A stretch of 64,000 bases of DNA from assembly GCA_024228575.1 (NCBI GenBank), contig JAAETH010000276.1, positions 20,542 to 84,541 of the forward strand, written 5' to 3'. Made by a program: the position numbers and the translations under genes. Under the pieces are notes generated by a model. The model saw nothing but the letters and a program-made list of their open reading frames with translations. It made no database searches and was not told the origin of the DNA. Positions 42,728 through 51,461 of this stretch are shown in pieces (position 1 is the stretch's first letter; each line of letters opens with the position of its first letter). Source of the DNA: Actinomycetes bacterium. GTDB taxonomy: Bacteria > Actinomycetota > Acidimicrobiia > Acidimicrobiales > Poriferisodalaceae.

Positions 42728-43924
42728 CTACTCCGCAGGCTTCGCACGGGCGAGCAGGGCACGGCTGATCACGAGCTTCTGGATCTCGCTCGTGCCTTCG
42801 CCGATGATCATCAGCGGGGCGTCTCGGTACAGCCGCTCGACGGGGTACTCGGTCGTGAATCCGTTGCCGCCGTGGATGCGCATGGCATCGAGCGCCAGCT
42901 CGGCGGCCGTTTCCGACGCGAACAGCTTGGCCATTCCGGCCTCCATGTCCGCTCGCTCGCCGTTGTCGACGCGCCTGGCGGCGTCGCGCACCATCAACCG
43001 CGAGGCGTGCAGCTTGGTGGCCATGTCGGCGAGCTTGAAGGCGATCCCCTGGTGCTGGGCGATCGGGCGCCCGAAGGTCTCGCGCTGTTGGGCGTAGCTG
43101 AGCGCCTCATCCATCGCCGCTTGGGCGACACCCACCGCCCTGGCAGCGACATTGATCCTGCCCAACTCGAGTGCTGCGAGGGCCCAGCGAAACCCCTGCC
43201 CGAATCCCTCGTCGCCGCCGAGCAGGTTGTGATGGGGGAGCCGGTGGCCGTCGTAGGCCATCTCGACGGTCTCGAGGCCGCGGTAGCCGACCTTGTCGAT
43301 GTGTCGGGAGATGCTGATTCCCTGATCACCATCGGGGCCGGGCGCCTTCTCGACCAGGAAGCAGCTGATGTCGTCACCCGTTCTGGCCAACAGGGCAACG
43401 ATGCTCGCCTTCTCGCCGTTGGTCACCCATTGTTTGGTGCCGTCGATGGTCCACTCGTCGCCGTCGCGGGCAGCCCTACAGCGCAGGGCGGCGGCGTCGC
43501 TCCCAGAGTCGGGTTCCGACAACGAGAAACAGCCGCGACGTTCGCCGGTCGCCATGGCCGGCAGCAGTCTCTGTCGCTGATCGTCGGTGCCGAACCTCGC
43601 GATGAGCTGGGCGGCGATCAGGTGGCTGTTGATGACACCGGCCAGCGACATCCAGCCCCGCGATAGTTCCTCGATGACACGCGCGTAGGTGCTGATGTTG
43701 AGGCCGAGCCCGCCGTACTCCTCGGCGATGGTTGCGCCGAAGAGGCCGAACTCGCGCATCTGATCGACCATCGGACCGGGGTAGGTGTCGCTCGATTCGT
43801 ATCGAGCGACATTTGGTCGTACGTCGAGGTCGACGAACCGTGCGAGTGTCTCGATGATCTGGTCTGATACCTCTGCGTCCACGTTGGACACGTTCGCCCG
43901 CCGTCCGACACGGGTCAAGTTCAC
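42728..43924 (-). CDS. Acyl-CoA dehydrogenase
   Basis: This 398-aa flavoenzyme has the standard ACAD fold: FGLFGATIAEEYGGLGL, SLSEPDSGSDAAALRC, GTKQWVTNGEKASIV and RIHGGNGFTTEYPVERLYRDA. IIGEGTSEIQ follows, with Glu in IGEGT as the predicted catalytic base. It catalyses alpha,beta-dehydrogenation of an acyl-CoA of unknown chain length, passing electrons to ETF. GTG 43924 overlaps the upstream sulfatase stop by 4 bp (GTGA), so both are co-translated. Confidence 0.92.
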   Translation of the reverse strand: MNLTRVGRRANVSNVDAEVSDQIIETLARFVDLDVRPNVARYESSDTYPGPMVDQMREFGLFGATIAEEYGGLGLNISTYARVIEELSRGWMSLAGVINSHLIAAQLIARFGTDDQRQRLLPAMATGERRGCFSLSEPDSGSDAAALRCRAARDGDEWTIDGTKQWVTNGEKASIVALLARTGDDISCFLVEKAPGPDGDQGISISRHIDKVGYRGLETVEMAYDGHRLPHHNLLGGDEGFGQGFRWALAALELGRINVAARAVGVAQAAMDEALSYAQQRETFGRPIAQHQGIAFKLADMATKLHASRLMVRDAARRVDNGERADMEAGMAKLFASETAAELALDAMRIHGGNGFTTEYPVERLYRDAPLMIIGEGTSEIQKLVISRALLARAKPAE

Positions 43925-45357
43925 GCGATCGCGTTGATGTTCACCAGCTCGCCGAAGTCGGTCTGCATTCGCCAGCTCAGGAGACGGCCGGCGTAGTCGA
44001 GGGTTCGGTCGGTCCAGGCCGGATCCCTGCTGCGGTCCACGAAGTGATCCGGATCGTCTGTCAGGTCGAAGAACAGCGGTCTTTCACCCGCGAAGTGCAC
44101 ATAGGTTCCCTCATCGTCGTGGATGACGGCGAGGTTGAAAGCCTCGGGATCTCGATCGGCAGGCCGCGTCGTCCGGAAATCCCATTCCCAATGGGCGGCG
44201 TCTCGCCAGCCCGACGGGGGCGAGCCTTCGAGGAATGGTCGTAGCGACCTGCCCTGGCATTGGGAAGGAATCTGACCCCCGATCAGATCGATGATGGTTG
44301 GGAACAGATCGATGTTCTCGGTGAAGTGTGAGACCGGTTGAGATGCTGATTCGATTCCCGGTCCGGCGATGATGAGCGGTACGTGGAACGACTCGGGGTA
44401 GTAGCCGAGCTTTCCCTGAAGCCAGTGGTCGCCGAGCATCTCACCGTGGTCGGACACGACCACAACGAGTGTGTTGTCGAAGTCGATCTGCTCGAACAAC
44501 CGACCCAGTTGAGTATCGACCTCGGCCATCATCGCGAAGTAGATCGCCTGCCATCGAGCGAGCGAGTCGGGATCGTCGGCGACAGCCAGGCCCGCGCGAA
44601 CGAATCCTTCCATGATGGGATGAACCGCCGATTCCTCCTCGCTGGTCGGCCGTCTGCGTGGTGCCGGCATGTCTGCCGGATCGAACATCGAGTGGTATGG
44701 CTCGGCCACCACAAACGGCGCGTGAGGGCGCAGGTAGCTGGCGTGCACGAACCAGCCGTCGTCGGAACGGTCGATCTCGTCGATCACCAGATCGGTCATG
44801 TAGGCGGTGTCGGTGTGTTCGGCGGCGTAGGTGGGCGGACCAAAGATCGAACCGCCGGGGTGATGCAGCTCGGTCCGGCCGACCGAGACGTCGTATCCCA
44901 GGTCGTCGAGCCAACCGATCCAGGGTTCTTGTTCGGTCGGGAGAGCGACTCCGGTTCGATAGCCGGGCAGGACACTCTCGTATGTCGTGAGGGCGGGGTC
45001 GCCAGGGGCGAGAGTTCGGGGGTCGAGAGTTGTGTCGGTATAACCGAACAGGACCGGGTCGTAGCCGAGTTCTCTCACCTCGATGGCCATGTTGGTGAAG
45101 CGGCTGTCCAGAGGTGTCCCGTTGTCGACGCTTCGATGAGCATGCATGTACAGACCGGTGTGCAGCGACGCCCGGCTGGGGCCACACGGGGCACACTGCG
45201 CGTAGTGTTTGGAGAACATGACTCCGCGCTCGGCGAGGGCATCCAGATTCGGAGTCTGCACGACCGGATGTTCGAGGGATCCGAGGCAATCGCCACGCCA
45301 TTGGTCGACCGTTATGAACAACACGTTTGGAAGCACAAGAATGAGCGTAGATGGCAT
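43921..45357 (-). CDS. Sulfatase/phosphonate monoester hydrolase family enzyme
   Basis: This 478-aa enzyme of the alkaline phosphatase superfamily has the start NVLFITVDQWRGDCLGSL, like arylsulfatases and phosphonate monoester hydrolases. The maturation motif C58-G-P-S-R in CAPCGPSRASLHTG has the cysteine that formylglycine-generating enzyme would convert to formylglycine. Metal-ligand motifs VVSDHGEMLGDH and KLGYYPESFHVPLI are present. No signal peptide is seen, so it may be cytoplasmic. The substrate is unknown. ATG 45357 is used (GTG 45336 possible); the long extension to 46518 is rejected. The stop overlaps the acyl-CoA dehydrogenase start by 4 bp. It is divergent from an HD hydrolase gene. 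Confidence 0.88.
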   Translation of the reverse strand: MPSTLILVLPNVLFITVDQWRGDCLGSLEHPVVQTPNLDALAERGVMFSKHYAQCAPCGPSRASLHTGLYMHAHRSVDNGTPLDSRFTNMAIEVRELGYDPVLFGYTDTTLDPRTLAPGDPALTTYESVLPGYRTGVALPTEQEPWIGWLDDLGYDVSVGRTELHHPGGSIFGPPTYAAEHTDTAYMTDLVIDEIDRSDDGWFVHASYLRPHAPFVVAEPYHSMFDPADMPAPRRRPTSEEESAVHPIMEGFVRAGLAVADDPDSLARWQAIYFAMMAEVDTQLGRLFEQIDFDNTLVVVVSDHGEMLGDHWLQGKLGYYPESFHVPLIIAGPGIESASQPVSHFTENIDLFPTIIDLIGGQIPSQCQGRSLRPFLEGSPPSGWRDAAHWEWDFRTTRPADRDPEAFNLAVIHDDEGTYVHFAGERPLFFDLTDDPDHFVDRSRDPAWTDRTLDYAGRLLSWRMQTDFGELVNINAIA

Positions 45358-45402
45358 CGGCCGGTCATCAGGGCACGATGTGACCGGCCGACAGGAGACG
45401 AC

Positions 45403-45996
45403 GTGATTGGCGACAGGTTCGATGAGGCGTTTGTGTGGGCGCATGATCGGCACCGCGATCAGCGCCGTAAGACGTCGAATACGCCATACATCACTCATCT
45501 GATGGTGGTTGCCTCGCTCGCTATCGATGATGCGGCCAACGATCCCGCTCTCGTCGACATGGTCGAGGAGATCGCGATCGCAGCGTTGCTGCACGACGTC
45601 GTCGAAGACACCGACACAACTCCCGACGACGTCGCCCAACGGTTTGGTCTCGTGGTGGCAGAGATAGTCGAGGGGTGTTCGGACACCGACATCTGGCCGA
45701 AGCCACCGTGGGGTGAGCGCAAGGAGGCATATCTGCTCCATCTGCGATCGGCTTCCTCGCCAACGTTGTGTGTTGCCCTGGCGGACAAGCGGCACAACGC
45801 CACGGACATCCTGGCTGATCTCCGGTCCCTGGGGCCGAGTGTGTGGGACCGGTTCAACGCCGGGCCCGACCAGCAGAAGTGGTTCCATGAGGAGCTGGCT
45901 TCGGTGTTTGGCGAGCGACGCCCGGGAAACGCCGCCGACGACTATTCTCGAACCGTTCGCGAGCTCGTCGCCGTCATCGACGCTCAGCGGAGATAG
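45403..45996 (+). CDS. Small SpoT/MESH1-like HD-domain phosphohydrolase
   Basis: This 197-aa stand-alone HD domain protein has the metal motifs YITHLMVVASLA and LLHDVVEDT with HDxxED, and VALADKRHNATDILADL, the KxADxxHN-like motif of (p)ppGpp hydrolases of the RelA/SpoT N-terminal type. The length equals a single catalytic HD domain without synthetase or TGS/ACT regions, as in small alarmone hydrolases (SAH/MESH1). It may hydrolyse ppGpp or another nucleotide. GTG 45403 has GGAG five bases before it. It is divergent from the sulfatase gene. Confidence 0.78.
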   Translation: MIGDRFDEAFVWAHDRHRDQRRKTSNTPYITHLMVVASLAIDDAANDPALVDMVEEIAIAALLHDVVEDTDTTPDDVAQRFGLVVAEIVEGCSDTDIWPKPPWGERKEAYLLHLRSASSPTLCVALADKRHNATDILADLRSLGPSVWDRFNAGPDQQKWFHEELASVFGERRPGNAADDYSRTVRELVAVIDAQRR

Positions 45997-46056
45997 AACG
46001 CCTGGACAGAGAATCCTCCAGGGCTCGGCGGCTGCCGCCGAAGGAGAGGTGTGAAG

Positions 46057-46557
46057 ATGGACAAGACCATCCAACGCTGTTTGCCGCTTCTGGACGCCGG
46101 AGAACAGATCGCCGCCGCCGTCAAGGTGTTGCCGCGGGGTGCGGCCCACGAGGCGATCCTCGGTGCGGCCGGAGCCGTAGCCGGCGGGACCTTGAGTCCC
46201 ATTGCCGCAGGAGCCGGTGGTGTTCTCGGTCATCGGGCGGGTGCAGCCGAAGGTGAGGCGGGCCGTAGTGAACGAGCCGAAGCAGATCTCCATGTCGGGT
46301 CCGCATCGCAAGTCCTGCTCGCTGTCACCGACCGGCGTGTCGCCCTCTTCGAACTCGGCGCATTCGGCAAGCCGAAGGAACTGGCCGCATCTCTTGGGCG
46401 CGATCGCATCAAGTCCGTGGAGTTCGGCGAGACCAAACTGTTTGGCCAGAAGATGGGCGAGATTGTCATAGGCACCGACGACGGATCCACCGTCGGTTTT
46501 GGCGTGGCAAAGGTTCATCGGCGACAGGGTGAGGAAGTGGTCGCCGCCCTCGGTTGA
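46057..46557 (+). CDS. Hypothetical PH-like/membrane-associated protein
   Basis: This protein of about 166 aa has a Gly/Ala-rich hydrophobic segment AAGAVAGGTLSPIAAGAGGV (about 40-60). A C-terminal beta domain follows, with SASQVLLAVTDRRVALFELG, SLGRDRIKSVEFGET and GTDDGSTVGFGVAKV. The pattern VLLAVTDRRVALF resembles short PH-like domains of DUF domains found in actinobacteria. No enzyme motifs are seen. ATG 46057 has GAGG seven bases upstream; GTG 46051 is an alternative. Function unknown. Confidence 0.6.
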   Translation: MDKTIQRCLPLLDAGEQIAAAVKVLPRGAAHEAILGAAGAVAGGTLSPIAAGAGGVLGHRAGAAEGEAGRSERAEADLHVGSASQVLLAVTDRRVALFELGAFGKPKELAASLGRDRIKSVEFGETKLFGQKMGEIVIGTDDGSTVGFGVAKVHRRQGEEVVAALG

Positions 46558-46630
46558 GGAGAAACCTCCGGGATGTGGTTCGATTCACCTCGAGGTGCGA
46601 CCATTGGGTCCAGCCAACGAGGGGACTGCC

Positions 46631-47275
46631 GTGACCGAATTCGATCTGAGCCAGACCGACCGGCTCTTGACGACCACCAAGCAGGTACGAAAGCGACTCG
46701 ATCTGACCAGGGATGTTCCCATGGACGTCCTGCTCGAGTGCATCGAGATAGCAGGCCATGCCCCAATGGGTGGCAACGCTCAGCGCAATCGATGGATGAT
46801 CGTCACCGATCCGGAGTTGAAGGCCGAGATAGCGGGCTTCTACGCGGCGGTTGGTCGCCCCTACCTCGAGGCTGCGGGGACGCCGGCGGACGATCGCATG
46901 GGGAGGGTGATCGACTCGACGGTCTATCTGATCGACCACCTGGCTGAAGCACCGGCCCTCGTGATCCCGCTGCGGCTCGATCGCCCACCGAGCGGCGAAG
47001 GTTTCGACAACGCTTCTGGCTACTACGGGTCCGTTCTGCCCGGCGTCTGGAGTTTCCAGCTCGCCGCCCGCAGTCGCGGGCTCGGCTCGTGCTGGACGAC
47101 CTTCCACCTGGGTCACGAACGGCAGGTCGCCGAGATGTTGGGCATTCCCGAGTCGGTCAGCCAGGTAGCGTTGTTGCCGGTCGCCTACTACACGGGCGAC
47201 ACATTCCATCGCGCTCCGCGGCGCGATGTTGGCGAAATCACCTTCCTGAACCAATGGAAGAACCCGCCAAGTTGA
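46631..47275 (+). CDS. Nitroreductase family flavoprotein
   Basis: This 214-aa protein resembles FMN-dependent NAD(P)H nitroreductases. The N-terminal TTKQVRKRLDLTRDVPMDV contains the RxR/K-type phosphate-binding motif. Other pieces are IAGHAPMGGNAQRNRWMIV, GYYGSVLPGVWSFQLAARS, GLGSCWTTFHLGHERQVAEML and IPESVSQVALLPVAYY. The reductase acts on nitro- or quinone-type compounds in relatives; its physiological substrate is unknown. GTG 46631 has GAGGGG six bases before it, deciding against a longer N-terminus. A hairpin follows the stop. Confidence 0.8.
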   Translation: MTEFDLSQTDRLLTTTKQVRKRLDLTRDVPMDVLLECIEIAGHAPMGGNAQRNRWMIVTDPELKAEIAGFYAAVGRPYLEAAGTPADDRMGRVIDSTVYLIDHLAEAPALVIPLRLDRPPSGEGFDNASGYYGSVLPGVWSFQLAARSRGLGSCWTTFHLGHERQVAEMLGIPESVSQVALLPVAYYTGDTFHRAPRRDVGEITFLNQWKNPPS

Positions 47276-47280
47276 AAACC

Positions 47281-47297
47281 ACGCTCACGGTGAGCGT
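47281..47297 (+). terminator. Perfect hairpin after the nitroreductase gene
   Basis: ACGCTCA, loop CGG and TGAGCGT form a perfect 7-bp stem, 6 bp past the nitroreductase stop and about 90 bp before the next gene. There is no T-run. Confidence 0.5.
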
Positions 47298-47387
47298 TCG
47301 GTTCCCCCACAAATGGCGCCTACTTCGCGACTCGACGAGGTTCTCATTCGTCCTTGTTGGTACAGGTTCTCCTGAGGAGGTTCGTCG

Positions 47388-48179
47388 GTGAACAAGATCA
47401 TCCAGACCGGCTTGGTCATCGCTGGAGTCATCGTCATCGGCTTGCTCGCGTTTGGCCAGATTGGCCTCATCGATTGGACGTGGCCGTGGGAGGACGTCGA
47501 TGTTCTGGTCCAGGAGACCACGGTCGAGCAGCCCGAGATAGCGACCATCGTCAGGATCGAACCGATAGCCCTCGATTGCCGGGCCCGCATACATACCATC
47601 GTCCCGATCGAAGGTCGTCGCGAACACTCGGTGGCGGGGCAGGTGTATCGAACCGACACGGTCTCGATGACGGTCGTCGGCGACATCGACACGTGCGTAG
47701 AGGCGGGCGAGGTCGAGATCGTACATCGTGACGATGGCACAATTCGTGTGCTCGTCCCGGCCGATGCAATCCAGTTCGTGCGCCCCAGAGTCAACACTGT
47801 TGCGACCCTCGACTCGGTCGAATACGACAAGGGTGCGCTCGGGAAGTTGACCGATGCGTTCCCATGGGTCAGCGACGACAGTGGACTGACCCCGGCGGCG
47901 TACGCCTATGCCCAGACGATCATCGGTAGCACCGATTGTATGGGTAAGGCCTTTGACACCACCCGGCGGGCGATCGTTCAAGCCTACGAGGATCAGTTGG
48001 TGTCAGCCGGAGCAGATGTGGCGCTACTCGACGTCGACGTCGTCGGTGCGCCAAACCTGTCGACCACAGCCACTCCTGGAGAGGTGCTCGAGGGCTACGA
48101 CTTCACGGTCGACTCGCAAGCCACGACCTGCCAGGTGTCACCAGGTGCGCTCGCTCGCGGTACGGCAGAGTCCGAGTAG
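47388..48179 (+). CDS. DUF4230-like membrane-anchored protein
   Basis: This 263-aa protein has one N-terminal membrane anchor (IIQTGLVIAGVIVIGLLAFG, about 4-23). A beta-rich domain follows that resembles DUF4230, for example ETTVEQPEIATIVRIEP, GQVYRTDTVSMTVVGDID and IRVLVPADAIQFVRPRVN. Three cysteines near the end (STDCMGK and TTCQVS) may form an extracytoplasmic disulfide. The ATG start has GGAGG about seven bases upstream. Function unknown. It precedes the convergent TetR gene by 53 bp. Confidence 0.7.
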   Translation: MNKIIQTGLVIAGVIVIGLLAFGQIGLIDWTWPWEDVDVLVQETTVEQPEIATIVRIEPIALDCRARIHTIVPIEGRREHSVAGQVYRTDTVSMTVVGDIDTCVEAGEVEIVHRDDGTIRVLVPADAIQFVRPRVNTVATLDSVEYDKGALGKLTDAFPWVSDDSGLTPAAYAYAQTIIGSTDCMGKAFDTTRRAIVQAYEDQLVSAGADVALLDVDVVGAPNLSTTATPGEVLEGYDFTVDSQATTCQVSPGALARGTAESE

Positions 48180-48232
48180 AACCACAGGTTGGTGCCGCCA
48201 GGCTGTGTCGCGATCGTGGCGCGGCTGCCAAG

Positions 48233-48889
48233 TCATTTCGCTCCAGCTCGCGTGAGTCCCTCGAGGATGAGGTCGAGACCGAACTCGAACGAGGCTCCGA
48301 AGCTGTAGCCGGGTTTGAGGGCCACGTTTGTTGTGAACTCCGCTAGATGTGGGTATTGGCCGATCGGTAGGGCTGACATGATCTCCTCGGCCAAGCCCGA
48401 TATCTCCTCGCCGCCGCCGAAGGGTAGGTGGGCCTCTTGAAGGGCGAATCCGTAGACGTAGCTGTCGATGATCGCGTAGGCGTGGGCGGTGAGCTCGAAC
48501 GACAGCCCACCCTTCAGCAGGCATCGGATCACCGCGTCGTGATGGCGCAGAGAAGCAGGGCCCGGGTTGGTGCGTGACTCCATCAGGGGAGGTGCCCACG
48601 GGTGGCGGTTCAGAACCTGCCTGGCCGAGACGCAGCGCTGCTTCATAGCGTCGCGCCATGCCAGATCGTCGGGTGGCAGATCGATCTGGGTGAACACGAT
48701 GTCGACCATGCCATCGACGATCTCATCCTTGCTTGGTACGTGGTGGTAGAGGCTCATCGGTTTCACGCCGAGGAACTCGGCCAACCTACGGATGGTCAGG
48801 GCCTCGATCCCCGTCTGATCGGCGAGATCGATGGCTCCTTCCAGCACCAGCTGCTTGTTGAGCCTGACTCGTTGCCTGTTGTCGTTCAT
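48233..48889 (-). CDS. TetR family transcriptional regulator
   Basis: This 218-aa regulator has an N-terminal helix-turn-helix (about residues 20-60; LTIRRLAEFLGVKPMSLYHH is the recognition part). The C-terminal ligand-binding domain resembles the TetR_C_1 type (LRHHDAVIRCLLKGGLSFE). It is divergent from the quinone-reductase-like gene and shares an operator region (48915-48964) with it, so autoregulation and repression of that operon are expected. The inducing ligand is unknown. Confidence 0.9.
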   Translation of the reverse strand: MNDNRQRVRLNKQLVLEGAIDLADQTGIEALTIRRLAEFLGVKPMSLYHHVPSKDEIVDGMVDIVFTQIDLPPDDLAWRDAMKQRCVSARQVLNRHPWAPPLMESRTNPGPASLRHHDAVIRCLLKGGLSFELTAHAYAIIDSYVYGFALQEAHLPFGGGEEISGLAEEIMSALPIGQYPHLAEFTTNVALKPGYSFGASFEFGLDLILEGLTRAGAK

Positions 48890-48914
48890 CTCGATCTCTC
48901 GTCTCGAACGTTGA

Positions 48915-48964
48915 CAACCGTACTAAGTGCGAATACGGTTGTGATACCAACCATACTAAGTGCG
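48915..48964. promoter_or_regulatory. TetR operator candidate: inverted and direct repeats
   Basis: CAACCGTA (48915-48922) and TACGGTTG (48934-48941) form an exact 8-bp inverted repeat with an 11-bp spacer. The 17-bp unit CAACCGTACTAAGTGCG (48915-48931) recurs once at 48948-48964 with a single mismatch, 33 bp or about three helical turns away. TACGGTTG and CAACCATA further form an imperfect inverted pair. The region lies between the divergent TetR and reductase genes and is the expected repressor site. Confidence 0.7.
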
Positions 48965-48986
48965 GATGCCCGGTGAAAGGGACAAG

Positions 48987-50009
48987 ATGATCGCTGCGGA
49001 AACACAATTGAGCGCAACGACGATGACTGCTGTCACCCAACGTAGCTACGGTTCGGTCGAGGAACTGTCTGTCGCGTCTGTCGAACGCCCGGTGGTCGAT
49101 GCCGAGGAGGTCCTCATCGAGGTTCACGCAGCCGGCGTCGATCGGGGTGTCTGGCACCTCATGACCGGGCTTCCGTACCTGGTCCGGATCAGTGGATTCG
49201 GACTCTCCAGACCCAAACAACCCGTTCCCGGTCTCGATGTCGCGGGACGAGTTGTTGCCATCGGCAGCGATGTCACCCGGTTTGTCGAGGGGGACGAGGT
49301 GTTCGGAATCGCCGATGGTGCCTTCGCCGAGTACGCCACGGCGAGCGAGATCAAGCTCGCCCACAAGCCGGCGAACCTCACCTTCGAGCAGGCGGCGGTC
49401 GCGACCATCTCGGGTATCACCGCGCTCCAGGCACTGACCGAGGTCTCGGAGGTCGGAGTTGGGCAAGATGTCCTGATCATCGGGGCTTCTGGCGGGGTTG
49501 GGGTCTACGCCGTTCAACTCGCCAGGGCGCTGGGGGCAGAGGTCACAGGGGTTGCCAATGCGTCGAAGGCCGACTTCGTCCGTTCGCTCGGGGCAGACGA
49601 CGTCATCGACTATGCGGCAGGTGACTACCTCGACGGCAGCCGCACCTTCGATCTGATCCTCGATATCGGAGGCCGCAACTCACTCCGTCGCCTCCGCCGT
49701 GCCTTGAAGTCGAGCGGAACGCTGGTGATCGTCGGAGGCGAGGGTGGTAATCGATGGACGGGTGGATTCGGCCGCCAGCTCAGGGCCCTGGCTCTCTCGC
49801 CCTTCGTGTCTCAGCGGCTGACCATGTTGATCAGTGAGGAGCACCACCGGTGGATCGACCGGCTGTGCGAGTTCCTGGTCGACGGCTCGGTCGTTCCAGT
49901 CATCGATCGCGCCTACCGGCTCGACGCTGCTCATGATGCCCTCACCGATCTCGCCGAGGGGCGTGTCAGCGGCAAGGCAGTCATCTCGGTCCGTTCGGCT
50001 GCCAATTGA
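48987..50009 (+). CDS. Zinc-less medium-chain NAD(P)-dependent oxidoreductase (quinone reductase-like)
   Basis: This protein of about 340 aa has an MDR fold: the substrate-domain start VEERPVVDAEEVLIEVHAAGV-like, the LDVAGRVVAIGSDVTRFVEGDEV stretch, and a nucleotide-binding motif IIGASGGVGVYAVQLARALG. No catalytic zinc ligands (GHE motif) are seen, so it is quinone oxidoreductase-like rather than an alcohol dehydrogenase. ATG 48987 has AAAGGG five bases before it. The DUF4386-like gene and an alpha/beta hydrolase gene follow with overlaps, forming an operon under the divergent TetR. Confidence 0.85.
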   Translation: MIAAETQLSATTMTAVTQRSYGSVEELSVASVERPVVDAEEVLIEVHAAGVDRGVWHLMTGLPYLVRISGFGLSRPKQPVPGLDVAGRVVAIGSDVTRFVEGDEVFGIADGAFAEYATASEIKLAHKPANLTFEQAAVATISGITALQALTEVSEVGVGQDVLIIGASGGVGVYAVQLARALGAEVTGVANASKADFVRSLGADDVIDYAAGDYLDGSRTFDLILDIGGRNSLRRLRRALKSSGTLVIVGGEGGNRWTGGFGRQLRALALSPFVSQRLTMLISEEHHRWIDRLCEFLVDGSVVPVIDRAYRLDAAHDALTDLAEGRVSGKAVISVRSAAN

Positions 50010-50740
50010 TGCCGCGGCCGTACCGATCGGCACTCGTTGGCGGGTTCGGCTACCTGGGCCTGTTCGTACTTGCGATCTTCGCCAACTTCGTCGTGATCGA
50101 AGGTTTGGTCGAGAGCGACAATGGGGCCGCAACGGTTCACAACATCTCGGAATCCATGGGGCTGTTTCGGCTGGGACTGCTGGCATTTCTCGGCATCTTC
50201 TTGATCGACGTGGCGGTCGCCTGGGCTCTGCACATCGTCTTTCGTGGTCACGATCACGACCTGTCGCTGTTGGCCGCGTGGTCACGTCTCGTCTACACGG
50301 TCCTGCTGGGCGCTGCGCTCGTTCATCTCTTCGAGGTGTTGCAGCTCGTCGGTGGTGAGGGGCACGCGAGTGTTCTCGGGCGCGAGTATGTCGAGGCCCA
50401 GGTGTTGACGGCGTTCGAGTCCTTCGACTCTCTCTGGCTCATCGGGCTGGCGGTGTTCGGCCTTCACCTGGTGCTGTTGGGAGTCCTGGTCGCGGGGTCA
50501 GATGAAGCGCCGGATCCGATGGGCTGGATTCTGGTCGTTGCGGGTATCGCCTACATGGCCGACACGGTCGCCCATGTGGCTCTCACCGACTACAGCAGCT
50601 ACGAGAACCTGTTCCTGGCCCTCGTCGCCATTCCTGCGCTGATCGGCGAGGGATGGATGGGGCTCTGGCTGATCGGTCGATTCCGGGCTTGGCGGAGCGA
50701 CGTCCGCGGGCAGGGCACTAGCGTGCCGGGGCATGGCTGA
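50009..50740 (+). CDS. DUF4386-like membrane protein
   Basis: This 243-aa protein has about six membrane helices, for example LVGGFGYLGLFVLAIFANFV, GLLAFLGIFLIDVAVAWAL and LVYTVLLGAALVHLFEVLQ. The order and residues match DUF4386-type membrane proteins of unknown function. ATG 50009 overlaps the upstream stop (TGATG), and the gene overlaps the following hydrolase by 8 bp. It is likely part of the TetR-controlled operon. Confidence 0.75.
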   Translation: MPRPYRSALVGGFGYLGLFVLAIFANFVVIEGLVESDNGAATVHNISESMGLFRLGLLAFLGIFLIDVAVAWALHIVFRGHDHDLSLLAAWSRLVYTVLLGAALVHLFEVLQLVGGEGHASVLGREYVEAQVLTAFESFDSLWLIGLAVFGLHLVLLGVLVAGSDEAPDPMGWILVVAGIAYMADTVAHVALTDYSSYENLFLALVAIPALIGEGWMGLWLIGRFRAWRSDVRGQGTSVPGHG

Positions 50741-51461
50741 ATTCCTGCTTGTTCATGGTGCCTGGCACGGTGCGTGGTGTTGGGACGAGGTGGCGGGTGC
50801 CCTGAGGGATCGAGGGCACGTGGTGCGGTCCATCGAGCTGCCAGGTCACGATCGTCCAGGCGACAGAACCCGGAAGTGGAATCGGGTCGCCGGGTATGTC
50901 GAGGCGATAGCAGCCGGCGTTGCTGGCTGCGACGTACCCCCGATCCTGGTCGGCCATTCGATGGGTGGCTACGTGGTTCAGCGCTACCTCGAGAATGCGA
51001 CTGTTCGGGCCGCCGTGCTGGTGGCTTCGGTTCCGCGAAACGGAACACTCGTGCCGCACCTGAGGGCGATACGTCGACACCCAGGCCCCGCTCTTGGGGC
51101 CTTGGGCCTCCTGGACTTCTACCGGCTCATTGGATCGGTCGAGTTGACCCGAGACCTCTTCTTCAGGCCCGAAACCCCCGACGAGGTCGTGCAGACAACA
51201 TTCGACCGGCTTCAGGGTGAGTCAGCTCTTGCCATCGCTTCGATGACCATTCGACGGGTTCGACCCAGTCGTGTGAAGTCGCCAGTATCTGTTGTGGCGG
51301 GTTCGCGAGATCAGATCTTCACCGTGGCAGAACAGTCCAGGTTGGCCGACGTGTATAACGCCTCGATCGAGGTGTTGGACGGTGGTCACGATCTCATGCT
51401 CGATACGTGTTGGCCCGAGCTGGTCGGCACCCTCAATCGGGTTGCTCTGCCTGGGTCGTGA
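50733..51461 (+). CDS. Alpha/beta hydrolase (serine type)
   Basis: This 242-aa protein has the alpha/beta-hydrolase fold. LLVHGAWHGAWCWDEVA is followed by the nucleophile elbow VGHSMGGYVVQ with Ser. The acid is in SVVAGSRDQIFT and the His in LDGGHDLMLDTCW. Small esterases or lactonases look like this. It overlaps the DUF4386-like gene by 8 bp. Its 3' end overlaps the convergent CoA transferase gene by 29 bp. Confidence 0.85.
   Translation: MAEFLLVHGAWHGAWCWDEVAGALRDRGHVVRSIELPGHDRPGDRTRKWNRVAGYVEAIAAGVAGCDVPPILVGHSMGGYVVQRYLENATVRAAVLVASVPRNGTLVPHLRAIRRHPGPALGALGLLDFYRLIGSVELTRDLFFRPETPDEVVQTTFDRLQGESALAIASMTIRRVRPSRVKSPVSVVAGSRDQIFTVAEQSRLADVYNASIEVLDGGHDLMLDTCWPELVGTLNRVALPGS

Noticed and set aside
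44383..45402. Upstream extension of the HD hydrolase frame
   Set aside because: It is antisense to the sulfatase. The HD domain starts at GTG 45403 with a good Shine-Dalgarno.
45358..46518. N-terminal extension of the sulfatase frame on the minus strand
   Set aside because: It overlaps the HD hydrolase and PH-like genes antisense and lacks sulfatase features; the sulfatase begins with MPSTLILVLPNVLF at 45357.
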